Shown piece after piece: positions 1-6,067 of a stretch of DNA of 16,863 nt (positions are counted from its first letter, which is position 1; every line of letters begins with the position of its first letter). The DNA is taken from the NCBI GenBank assembly GCA_013139905.1, contig WSZW01000184.1, positions 1 through 16,863 on the forward strand, read 5' to 3'. This DNA is from an archaeon (GTDB taxonomy: Archaea; EX4484-52; B79-G9). A program made the position numbers and the translations under genes. The notes under the pieces were generated by a model, which saw only the letters and a list, made by a program, of their open reading frames with translations, had not been told where the DNA came from and searched no databases.

Positions 1-487
1 GAAGCGTTACGTCCTTAAGATCCACATTTATGACTTTAATTCCCCAAGGATCACTTTCTTTATCAACAATTGTAAGTATTTTTTTAGATACATTTTCTCG
101 CTTGCTTAAAAGATCATCTAAACTAACTTCACCAATAACATTTCGCATAGTAGTTTGTGCTAATTGGGACATAGCATAAAGATAATTTTCAACAGCAATT
201 ATTGCTCTTGAAGAATCAACAACTTGGTAATATATTACGGCATTGACTCTTGCAGATACATTATCTTTAGTCATTGCATCCTGAGATGGAACATCCACTG
301 CTTTCACACGCATATCAATTTTATTTATAGTTTGAATAATCGGAATTACAAATCTAAGTCCCGGGTTTTTTATCATAGAATATTTTCCGAATGTAAAAAT
401 AACACCCCGTTCATATTCATATATGATTTTTAGTCCTGATACAACAAATATTGCACCAAAAAATAGTAATGTACTCTCAATAGCCAT
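1..487 (-). CDS. Stomatin/slipin-like SPFH (band 7) membrane protein, 3' end outside window
   Basis: I translated this stretch by hand from ATG at 487-485; it stays open to the window edge (162 complete codons). The protein starts with a short hydrophobic segment (residues 5-19), then YEYERGVIFTFGKY, NPGLRFVIP, DMRVKAVDVPSQD, and the pattern AVIYYQVVDSSRAI...VENY...QLAQTTMRNVIGEV, ending near WGIKVINVDLKDV. These are the typical band 7/slipin signatures. Family members are membrane-anchored scaffolds that form oligomeric rings and are often paired with a NfeD-type protein; whether one follows lies outside the window. A strong Shine-Dalgarno, GAGGTG (minus strand, 498-493), sits five bases before the ATG, which supports the start. 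Family call is firm; cellular role is not known. Confidence 0.9.
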   Translation of the reverse strand, partial: MAIESTLLFFGAIFVVSGLKIIYEYERGVIFTFGKYSMIKNPGLRFVIPIIQTINKIDMRVKAVDVPSQDAMTKDNVSARVNAVIYYQVVDSSRAIIAVENYLYAMSQLAQTTMRNVIGEVSLDDLLSKRENVSKKILTIVDKESDPWGIKVINVDLKDVTL

Positions 488-674
488 AAAAACACCTCTA
501 ATTATTATCCTTTTTATTTTTTTTGCAATTTTAAAACCGCATTATTACTATAGTATTTTTAGTTTATATATTTGTTATAATTAGACCTATTTAGATTTTT
601 TAGTTCATATTCTAGTTGTTATTTGTGGTTGTTATTATTTTTTATTATTGAAGTCTGATTGTATTATTTAAGTA

Positions 675-834
675 ACTAAACTAAACTTAACCATCAACAA
701 GCGAGTTCAAAAGACCACAAAAACATACAAAAAATCAACAAAAAGAGCATAAGTCACACATACATACTTATAATATATTGTTTACTAAACTAAACTAAAA
801 TCAAGACATTAATATAAACTTTACTAAACTAAAC
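675..834. repeat. Three dispersed direct repeats ACTAAACTAAAC upstream of nog1
   Basis: The 12-mer ACTAAACTAAAC occurs at 675-686, 784-795 and 823-834. The last two copies extend to an identical 15-mer, TTTACTAAACTAAAC (781-795 and 820-834), 39 bases apart. Each of these two is preceded directly by a TATA-like box (TAATATATT 771-779; AATATAAAC 811-819), so TATA box plus repeat looks like a duplicated unit. The copies are candidate regulator-binding sites; this is inference. Confidence 0.6.
811..819 (+). promoter_or_regulatory. Candidate TATA box for nog1
   Basis: AATATAAAC is centred 27 bases before the GTG at 842, the same distance seen for the other leaderless genes in the window. This favours GTG 842 as a leaderless start over ATG 851. 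Confidence 0.5.
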
Positions 835-841
835 CATTTTC

Positions 842-1861
842 GTGTTTTTTATGAAACTTAAAATACCTCACATTTTTCGGGAGCAAGAATTAATAGACAA
901 AGCATTTGCTGCGGCTCGTGAAGCAAAAGAGATAAAGATAGATCCAAAAAGGCGCATAGATTCTGTGAGGGATAGAGAAATACAAAGAATAAACACAGTA
1001 GCACAAACAATAATCGATAATTTTAGCAAAATCTTAACAAATACATTTAAAACTGATGAATTAACCCCATTTTATTACGATATGATATCTCTTCTAATTG
1101 ATATGGATCAATTCAAAAAATCCATGGCTGCAATTCTTTGGGCAAAAACAAGAACACAAAAACTAGCATCTCATCATCGAAGAAAAATTAAAGTCACCGC
1201 ATTAAAAGAACTTGCCGACGTCAGAAGGGATTTTTATGGTCGGGAAGCATCGGTTGTAAAACAGATAAAAAAGGATCTTTTGTTTTTGGGTGAAGTAAGA
1301 AGAGACTTACGCGCATTACCGGATATTAAAGACGAACCATCAATTGTTTTGACAGGTTTTCCGAATGTAGGCAAATCTTCATTATTAAAAAAATTAACAG
1401 GAGCTAATCCTGAAATAAAATCTTATCCATTTACAACAAAAGGCATTATGGTAGGGTATCTAGAAAAACGCGCTCAAATACTAGACACGCCAGGACTTTT
1501 AGATCGACCTGAAAAATTAAGAAACAACATAGAACTTCGCGCAATTTCTGCAATAAAAAACATATCAAACATAATTGTTTTTGTTTTTGACGTAAGTGAA
1601 ATTGCCTACCCAAAAGAAAAACAATTAGAATTATTTGATGAAATAAAAAATAATTTTGACGTCAAAATATTCGCCTGTATGAATAAATCCGATGCCGCAA
1701 AAAAAGATACGATTGATTATTTGGAAAAAAATATAGATTGTCCTGTATATTTTACATCTACAATAACGGGTGCAGGGATTGAAGAATTTAAAAAAGTATT
1801 ATTAGACAATATTGAAAGTAATATGTCGTCATTTAAACAAAAAAAGAATCTATCGAACTAA
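842..1861 (+). CDS. nog1: NOG1-type GTPase, ribosome biogenesis
   Basis: A 339-residue GTPase of the Obg/NOG1 group. The N-terminal half is helical and basic, as in archaeal NOG1 (residues 10-160). The GTPase domain follows with G1 GFPNVGKS (172-179), G2 region SYPFTTKG (194-201), G3 DTPGLL (215-220), G4 NKSD (281-284) and a G5-like TSTITGAG (305-312). Eukaryotic NOG1 acts in 60S subunit maturation; the archaeal protein is presumed to act on the large subunit. Length is normal for archaeal members, which lack the eukaryotic C-terminal extension. No Shine-Dalgarno is seen. GTG 842 fits a leaderless start with a TATA box 27 bases upstream; ATG 851 (336 residues) is the alternative. It stands alone, flanked by long AT-rich spacers. 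Confidence 0.93.
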   Translation: MFFMKLKIPHIFREQELIDKAFAAAREAKEIKIDPKRRIDSVRDREIQRINTVAQTIIDNFSKILTNTFKTDELTPFYYDMISLLIDMDQFKKSMAAILWAKTRTQKLASHHRRKIKVTALKELADVRRDFYGREASVVKQIKKDLLFLGEVRRDLRALPDIKDEPSIVLTGFPNVGKSSLLKKLTGANPEIKSYPFTTKGIMVGYLEKRAQILDTPGLLDRPEKLRNNIELRAISAIKNISNIIVFVFDVSEIAYPKEKQLELFDEIKNNFDVKIFACMNKSDAAKKDTIDYLEKNIDCPVYFTSTITGAGIEEFKKVLLDNIESNMSSFKQKKNLSN

Positions 1862-2090
1862 TTTTTATTATGTTTCATTGCAAAAAGAATTCTCAATTAA
1901 TTTACTGGGTTAAATTTTATATTTTTATTAATTATTTATACTTTAATTAATTATATTTATTCTTCAATGGCATAATTATATACATTATTATTTAATTAAT
2001 GAATACTTATTGAAAAATATAACCCCCTATAGTAAATTCGTTTTAATTATATTCAAAAATATTTTTTTTCCTCATTTATCATACATAAAC

Positions 2091-2099
2091 ATATATAAT
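2091..2099 (+). promoter_or_regulatory. TATA box for the Lrp-like regulator gene
   Basis: ATATATAAT is centred 25 bases before ATG 2120, with no Shine-Dalgarno in between, so the transcript is probably leaderless. Confidence 0.6.
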
Positions 2100-2119
2100 T
2101 TATTGATTAATAAGATACT

Positions 2120-2665
2120 ATGTTAAAAAATAAAGAAAAGACCGTTTTTGCTGAATTACTCATAAGTGGAAGAAAACCGGATAAACACATAGCACAAGAG
2201 CGAAAAATAAGTCAGCCAACAGTTACAAGAATACGACAAAAACTAGAACGGGAAAAGTACATTGAATCATATCATGCAATGTCATCGTTTAAGAAAATGG
2301 GATTAAATATAGTTGTCTTTACAACATTTACGTGGAACGATTATTCTAAAAAAGAAGTTGTAGATGCGTTCATAACTGATTTGATTGCAAATTCCAAAGT
2401 TATGTTTTTTTCCAGAGGAAATGGTTTTACTGGCAAAACCGCAATGATGATAACAATGCATGGCAATGTAAGTTGTTACGAGGATTTTTTGGTAGACTTA
2501 AAGGTAAAATGGGGTAAATACTTAGATCGTGTGGATCAGTTTATATCTTCAACAGAAAACATATTTAAATCATTTGAACCTCATAATGCTATTTTAGAAA
2601 CGCTAGGTATGGATGCAAAAAAAGATAAACTTTTATCTACGTTTGAAAAACCTAAACGAAAATAA
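2120..2665 (+). CDS. Lrp/AsnC-like winged-helix transcriptional regulator
   Basis: A 181-residue protein. The N-terminal helix-turn-helix (residues about 5-50) has the Lrp-like pattern KHIAQERKISQPTVTRIRQK, with residues 31-44 as the likely recognition helix, followed by a wing and a strand-rich region (57-150) resembling a divergent ligand-binding/oligomerisation domain. The conserved Gly-x-x-Asp motif typical of the RAM domain is not clear, so the sensor half is diverged. The basic C-terminus ends KPKRK. It has its own TATA box and a probable leaderless start. Downstream is the oligo-T run at 2671-2682 and the convergent taw3. Target and ligand cannot be told from the sequence. Confidence 0.75.
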   Translation: MLKNKEKTVFAELLISGRKPDKHIAQERKISQPTVTRIRQKLEREKYIESYHAMSSFKKMGLNIVVFTTFTWNDYSKKEVVDAFITDLIANSKVMFFSRGNGFTGKTAMMITMHGNVSCYEDFLVDLKVKWGKYLDRVDQFISSTENIFKSFEPHNAILETLGMDAKKDKLLSTFEKPKRK

Positions 2666-2670
2666 AATAA

Positions 2671-2682
2671 TTTTTTGTTTTT
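2671..2682 (+). terminator. Oligo-T terminator after the Lrp-like gene
   Basis: TTTTTTGTTTTT lies five bases after the stop codon at 2665. Archaeal RNA polymerase can terminate at such T-runs without a hairpin. It separates the gene from convergent taw3. Confidence 0.55.
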
Positions 2683-2688
2683 AATGGC

Positions 2689-2717
2689 TGTTCTGTTTTT
2701 TTTTGTGCTACAGAACA
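2689..2717. repeat. Inverted repeat TGTTCTGT / ACAGAACA between convergent genes
   Basis: Perfect 8-base arms at 2689-2696 and 2710-2717 enclose a 13-base loop containing a T-run. It overlaps the last codons and stop of taw3 (stop at 2710-2708). It may help 3' end formation for either convergent transcript; function is inferred from position. Confidence 0.5.
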
Positions 2718-3262
2718 CTAATTTCTTTTTTAAATATTTTTAGTTTATTCAAATTTTTATCCATACGCGTATTTGCTATTATAATGAGTGTTTCTAATTG
2801 TTTGTCATCAATTTCAGACAATATTGGTGCGCATACACTATCAACGCCCATAATTTCAACCATAAATCTTGGTTTTACCTGAACAATACCGCTTCTCTTT
2901 AATCCCGCGGTTTTAGCGCATTTAAGAAGTGCGTCGCAATCGTCAAGGGTGTCACAGCAAATATGCAATATTAATGGATCCATTCTAAACCATAATATAT
3001 TTTTTTCATGTTTTAATATGGCGTTCTTTACTTCTGTAATTTCAACTTTTCTATGCCATTTTCCAAGCCATACATATTCGCGTTTTTTATCATTTTTAGG
3101 AGATTCAGCTACAACAATTCGACCAAGACAAGAAGACGTCGTATAAAATGCAGGATGTTTATTTATCAAATCCACCAATGGCATAATGTCTACATCAACA
3201 AGATTTTCGTGCTTTGCCTTGTTAAGACGCGTAAGCGCGACTTTCTTTTTATTTAAGAACAT
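2708..3262 (-). CDS. taw3: Taw3/TYW3-like wyosine methyltransferase
   Basis: A 184-residue protein of the Tyw3 family, which N4-methylates a wyosine intermediate at G37 of tRNA-Phe using S-adenosylmethionine. Diagnostic features are the start FLNKKKVALTRLNKA, the D-V-D-I-M-P-L-V-D-L-IN segment, then YTTSSCLGR (residues 40-48, the family's S-S-C-x-G-R motif), a VWLGKWH segment and the C-terminal KPRFMVEI. I chose ATG 3262 because family members begin just before this basic helix; an in-frame TTG at 3313 would add 17 residues and overlap the upstream acdB stop. An A/T-rich TATA-like stretch lies 22-30 bases upstream of ATG 3262, so it may have its own promoter or be read through from acdB (43-base gap). 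Confidence 0.9.
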   Translation of the reverse strand: MFLNKKKVALTRLNKAKHENLVDVDIMPLVDLINKHPAFYTTSSCLGRIVVAESPKNDKKREYVWLGKWHRKVEITEVKNAILKHEKNILWFRMDPLILHICCDTLDDCDALLKCAKTAGLKRSGIVQVKPRFMVEIMGVDSVCAPILSEIDDKQLETLIIIANTRMDKNLNKLKIFKKEISVL

Positions 3263-3305
3263 AATAGTTAGTTTGTTGTATACTTTTTTTAATTTATTGA
3301 AACAT

Positions 3306-3950
3306 TCACTCAAAAATCATTCGGCAGTCCGCGCAAATAACGCCGTCTTTATTTACAATCAAAGGATTTATGTCAAGTTCCGTTATTTTTTCTTTTTGAA
3401 CCATTTTAGACACTTTTAATAATGTTTTTTCAATAGCAGAAATATCAACTGGAGGTTCACCACGAATTCCTTCTAAAATCGGATATGCCTTGATTTCGCG
3501 AATCATATCATGTGCGTCCTTTTTTTCAATAGGAATCAATCTAAACGTAACATCTTTTAGAACCTCAACAAAAATACCGCCAAGACCAAACATCAAAATC
3601 GAACCAAATTGCGGATCTCTGGATGCGCCAACAATACATTCTTTTCCAATCACAATCTTTTCAATAAGAACCCCGTCAATTTTAGCATCAGGTTTTTGTT
3701 TTTTAGCACTTGATATTATTTTTAAAAACGCATCTCTTGCTTGTGTTTCGTTCAATATATTTATAACAACGCCGCCAACATCGCTTTTGTGGAGTATATC
3801 AGGACTTATAATTTTCATAATACAAGGATAACCTACCTTATTTGCAGCCAAAACCGCATCCTGCCCATTTTTGGCAAGTATGCCTTCGGGGATTGGAATT
3901 TTATATTTTTCAAGCAGTTTTCTAGAATCATATTCGCTATATTTTTTCAT
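3306..3950 (-). CDS. acdB: ADP-forming acetate/acyl-CoA ligase, beta subunit (ATP-grasp)
   Basis: 214 residues covering the ATP-grasp domain of the NDP-forming acyl-CoA synthetase beta subunit. The enzyme converts acyl-CoA, ADP and phosphate to acid, CoA and ATP, the usual archaeal route for energy conservation from acetyl-CoA. Signatures: LHKSDVGGV (residues 53-61), RDPQFG (111-116), GLGG (122-125), GIRGEPP (161-167) and the metal-binding ELDINPL (191-197). The alpha subunit, carrying the CoA-binding domain and phospho-histidine, is not in this window, so it must lie elsewhere if the enzyme is two-part. TATA box at 3973-3981 is 27 bases before the ATG, with no Shine-Dalgarno: a leaderless start. 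taw3 follows on the same strand. Confidence 0.92.
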   Translation of the reverse strand: MKKYSEYDSRKLLEKYKIPIPEGILAKNGQDAVLAANKVGYPCIMKIISPDILHKSDVGGVVINILNETQARDAFLKIISSAKKQKPDAKIDGVLIEKIVIGKECIVGASRDPQFGSILMFGLGGIFVEVLKDVTFRLIPIEKKDAHDMIREIKAYPILEGIRGEPPVDISAIEKTLLKVSKMVQKEKITELDINPLIVNKDGVICADCRMIFE

Positions 3951-3972
3951 AATTACTATCTGTTATTTCGGG

Positions 3973-3981
3973 CATATAAAG
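3973..3981 (-). promoter_or_regulatory. TATA box for acdB
   Basis: CTTTATATG on the minus strand is centred 27 bases before the acdB ATG at 3950; the spacing predicts a leaderless transcript. Confidence 0.6.
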
Positions 3982-3994
3982 ATTTTAATCAAAA

Positions 3995-4004
3995 CCTATT
4001 TATT
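3995..4004 (+). promoter_or_regulatory. Candidate TATA box for the small HTH gene
   Basis: CCTATTTATT is centred about 28 bases before ATG 4028. It lies close to, but is separate from, the divergent acdB TATA box. Confidence 0.45.
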
Positions 4005-4027
4005 CAACAACAATCCTAATTAATACT

Positions 4028-4252
4028 ATGGGAAGAAATCCAGGTCCGGATCCGGAAAAAATAAAGCGAATAATAGAAACTATGAGAAATAACCCTAAAG
4101 GATTATGGACTATGGAGATTGCACGAAAAACAAAAATATCAAAAAGCACAGTCCATCGATACTTAAACACATTCTTGAAAGAAAAAATAAAAGAAGAGCG
4201 CTCCTTTTCTGATTTGGTAAAATTATACACAATAAAAAAGAAAAAAGAATAA
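4028..4252 (+). CDS. Small winged-helix/HTH DNA-binding protein
   Basis: A 74-residue basic protein consisting almost wholly of a winged-helix domain: helix 1 near residues 9-21 (EKIKRIIETMRNN), then GLWTMEIARKTKISKSTVHRYLNTFLKE with the recognition helix at 38-50, and a short wing ending KLYTIKKKKE. The layout resembles MarR/ArsR-like or Lrp-type HTH modules without a sensor domain. The start is supported by a TATA-like box 28 bases upstream. The sulfur-carrier gene starts 15 bases after its stop, so the two may be co-transcribed. Target is unknown. Confidence 0.75.
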   Translation: MGRNPGPDPEKIKRIIETMRNNPKGLWTMEIARKTKISKSTVHRYLNTFLKEKIKEERSFSDLVKLYTIKKKKE

Positions 4253-4267
4253 AAAGTTGTCTATATA

Positions 4268-4477
4268 ATGAGTATTATGTCTATAGAATTATTACGCAAA
4301 GGAAAAAAGAAACAACTAGCATACAAAAAAGAAATAACGCTAAAAGAACTTCTAAATACTCAAAAAATAAACACGGAAACAGTACTCGTAAAGCTTAACG
4401 GAACAATTGCAACATTAGACGAAAAAATAAAAGATCAGGATAAATTAGAAATTCTGGATATAATTTCCGGCGGATAA
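4268..4477 (+). CDS. MoaD/ThiS-like ubiquitin-fold sulfur carrier (SAMP-like)
   Basis: A 69-residue protein (66 if ATG 4277 is used) with the beta-grasp pattern of ThiS/MoaD: an opening strand, the segment ITLKELLNTQKINTETVLVKLNG, then DEKIKDQDKLEILDIISGG. The exact C-terminal Gly-Gly is the residue pair adenylated by an E1-like enzyme and converted to a thiocarboxylate in these families. In archaea such proteins serve in thiamine or molybdopterin synthesis, tRNA thiolation or protein conjugation (SAMPs). No partner E1, sulfurtransferase, thiazole or molybdopterin gene is next to it, so the pathway cannot be assigned. No Shine-Dalgarno is evident; it probably shares a transcript with the HTH gene just upstream. 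Confidence 0.82.
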   Translation: MSIMSIELLRKGKKKQLAYKKEITLKELLNTQKINTETVLVKLNGTIATLDEKIKDQDKLEILDIISGG

Positions 4478-4503
4478 AACTTGTTTAAATAACAAAGTAA
4501 TCG

Positions 4504-5535
4504 TCATGATTTTAACAAACAATCCGGAAAATACGTGTATTTGTATTCTTTCAATATGATTGTCAATTCATGGCTTTTAAGGTCATTTTTTAGTATTGTT
4601 CTTATATCCATAATTACCATATTGAATTCATCACTTGTTTTTAGTCGAATTTCAAACATGATGTCGTGCGATCCTACACATTTATAGTAATAAGTCATAT
4701 TTGGATTATTTATGATGTAAAATTGTAATTTTTTGTATCTGTCATCATTTAATTCATTTAATTTAAGCATTACAAAATACCAGCTATATCCAACTGCTTT
4801 ACTTCCTGATCGTGCACTTGGTCTGTATTTTATTATCATTTTATTTTTTTCAAGTTTTTTCACGTGATGTCTTGCAAGCTCTCTAGACATATTTAGTTGT
4901 TTTGCAATATCTGCAACAGGTAATCTTGAATTATTTGATAATAATTTTAAAATTTGTAAGTCTGTTGGTAAAATAGAAACAGGTGTTATATCTTTTTTAG
5001 GGATGCTGTTGTATTCTTTGATTTTAAATGGCGCATATAAAAATGGAACCGGTATTGGAATTTCCTGGTCAACAAAATCAATATAGTATTCTCCAATATA
5101 TGTTTTAAATTTTATTTCAATATTTTTCATTAAGTTATTTGCTTCAACATAGTCTTTAACAAAAACTTTTAAGACTAAATCATACGTTCCGATACATTTT
5201 AGGACTTGTGCAATATTTGGATGTTCTGTTATAAAGTTAATTATTTTTTCTTCAATATTAACATCAATATTTTTTAATTTAGTGTGTACGAAATAACTTT
5301 GCCAGCCTAATTTGTTTATATCAATTACCGTATTAAAACCAATCAGTATTTTTTGGTCTAATATTTTTTTTACGCGATAATTTACAACTTCTTTGCTTAA
5401 TCCTACTTTTTTTGCAATGACCGAATACGGGCGCCTCCCATCATCAAATAATTCTTTTAGTATTTTCCGGTCTTTTATTGAAAGGACATTTAACGGAATA
5501 TCATAATTTTGCTTATTATTATTATTATTATTCAT
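4504..5535 (-). CDS. Tandem-duplicated Lrp/AsnC-type regulator
   Basis: 343 residues containing two full Lrp-like units in one chain. Unit 1 has an HTH at about 20-65 (SVIAKKVGLSKEVVNYRVKK) and a sensor-like domain at 78-156 with KCIGTYDLVLKV (113-124). Unit 2 has an HTH at about 188-235 (DIAKQLNMSRELARHHVKK) and a sensor-like domain at 250-336 with KCVGSHDIMFEI (285-296). Lrp proteins normally carry one unit (about 150 residues) and dimerise, so this is a built-in pseudo-dimer. A linker rich in Pro (157-190) joins them. The N-terminus is six consecutive Asn encoded by AAT repeats. TATA box at 5559-5566 is 27 bases upstream, giving a leaderless start, and it is flanked by 9-base inverted repeats. 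Ligand and targets are unknown. Confidence 0.88.
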   Translation of the reverse strand: MNNNNNNKQNYDIPLNVLSIKDRKILKELFDDGRRPYSVIAKKVGLSKEVVNYRVKKILDQKILIGFNTVIDINKLGWQSYFVHTKLKNIDVNIEEKIINFITEHPNIAQVLKCIGTYDLVLKVFVKDYVEANNLMKNIEIKFKTYIGEYYIDFVDQEIPIPVPFLYAPFKIKEYNSIPKKDITPVSILPTDLQILKLLSNNSRLPVADIAKQLNMSRELARHHVKKLEKNKMIIKYRPSARSGSKAVGYSWYFVMLKLNELNDDRYKKLQFYIINNPNMTYYYKCVGSHDIMFEIRLKTSDEFNMVIMDIRTILKNDLKSHELTIILKEYKYTYFPDCLLKS

Positions 5536-5537
5536 AA

Positions 5538-5583
5538 TTTATCAAACGGTTATTAATCTATATAAATATTTACTTTTGATAAA
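5538..5583. promoter_or_regulatory. Inverted repeat TTTATCAAA / TTTGATAAA around the TATA box of the double-Lrp gene
   Basis: Perfect 9-base arms at 5538-5546 and 5575-5583 lie almost symmetrically around the TATA box (5559-5566). Arm centres are 37 bases apart, close to 3.5 helical turns. Placement just before the start and just upstream of the TATA box would suit autoregulation by a protein with two HTH domains. Inference; AT-rich sequence can give such repeats by chance. Confidence 0.4.
5559..5566 (-). promoter_or_regulatory. TATA box for the double-Lrp gene
   Basis: TTTATATA on the minus strand is centred about 27 bases before the ATG at 5535; no Shine-Dalgarno is present. Confidence 0.6.
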
Positions 5584-5667
5584 AAATAGAGTCAATAATT
5601 ATATATTCTATAAAATACAACTAAAGAATAACAACTACTTTGTTGTGGTTAAAACTGAGGTGATATG

Positions 5668-6042
5668 ATGATAGGTAGAACATTATTTGGTTTCGATAAT
5701 GAATTAGGTGATAATAAAACTATATCCATAAAATTTGTTGGTATGAAAGAGGAAAATTTAGAAAAATATCGTCATAATAAGATGTATATTTTTGAAGGCG
5801 TCAAATCAAATTTGACTTGTCTTGGGCAAAGCTGTATTTATGTATGTGGTGGAATTTATAAGTTTGCAGATGATCCGAAAGGGGCTGCAGTACCACCACA
5901 ACTCAGAGATTTAGATGAAATAAGTGATGTTGATGCAGCGCATATGATTCAAAAATTTAGTGAATTATATGATGTTCCGAAAGACGCTTTTGGTATTTAT
6001 GAATCAGTTGTTACGCTAGACATTAGAAAAGTCGACGATTGA
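5668..6042 (+). CDS. Uncharacterised protein, 124 residues
   Basis: I do not recognise this family. The protein is mildly acidic, has no membrane segment or signal peptide, and contains three Cys in CLGQSCIYVCGG (residues about 51-62), followed by a Pro/Asp-rich stretch (AAVPPQLRDLDEISDVD) and a C-terminal strand-like VVTLDIRK. It is one of the few genes here with a strong Shine-Dalgarno: GAGGTGAT at 5657-5664. Two ATGs follow at 5665 and 5668; I prefer 5668 because 5665 directly abuts the Shine-Dalgarno. TATA-like boxes lie at 5600-5607 and 5609-5617, with a small hairpin (ACAAC/GTTGT, 5631-5646) in the probable leader. It is divergent from the double-Lrp regulator and convergent with the antiporter. 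Strong translation signals suggest a real, expressed gene. Confidence 0.75.
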   Translation: MIGRTLFGFDNELGDNKTISIKFVGMKEENLEKYRHNKMYIFEGVKSNLTCLGQSCIYVCGGIYKFADDPKGAAVPPQLRDLDEISDVDAAHMIQKFSELYDVPKDAFGIYESVVTLDIRKVDD

Positions 6043-6067
6043 AAATGTGATTAAAATTAACCTGATT

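Larger units (their letters stand above)
488..841. other. Gene-free divergent promoter region between slipin and nog1
   Basis: No coding stretch or structured RNA is apparent here. The left part is T-rich on the plus strand and contains TATA-like stretches (for example TTATATATT at 564-572) that could serve the slipin gene. The right part holds three copies of an ACTAAACTAAAC repeat and two TATA-like boxes before nog1, listed separately. Confidence 0.6.

Noticed and set aside
675..834. Repeats before nog1 as a CRISPR array
   Set aside because: Units are only 12-15 bases, spacing is irregular (109 and 39 bases) and no cas genes are present.
3311..3313. TTG start giving taw3 a 17-residue N-terminal extension
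   Set aside because: It would overlap the acdB stop, and family members begin at the MFLNKKK segment encoded from ATG 3262.
4000..4230. 76-residue minus-strand reading frame opposite the small HTH gene
   Set aside because: The plus-strand frame has a clear helix-turn-helix; the minus frame has no recognisable features and spans the promoter.
5631..5646. Leader hairpin of the 124-residue gene as a riboswitch
   Set aside because: A single 5-base-pair stem is far too small for a known riboswitch; noted only as a possible local structure.
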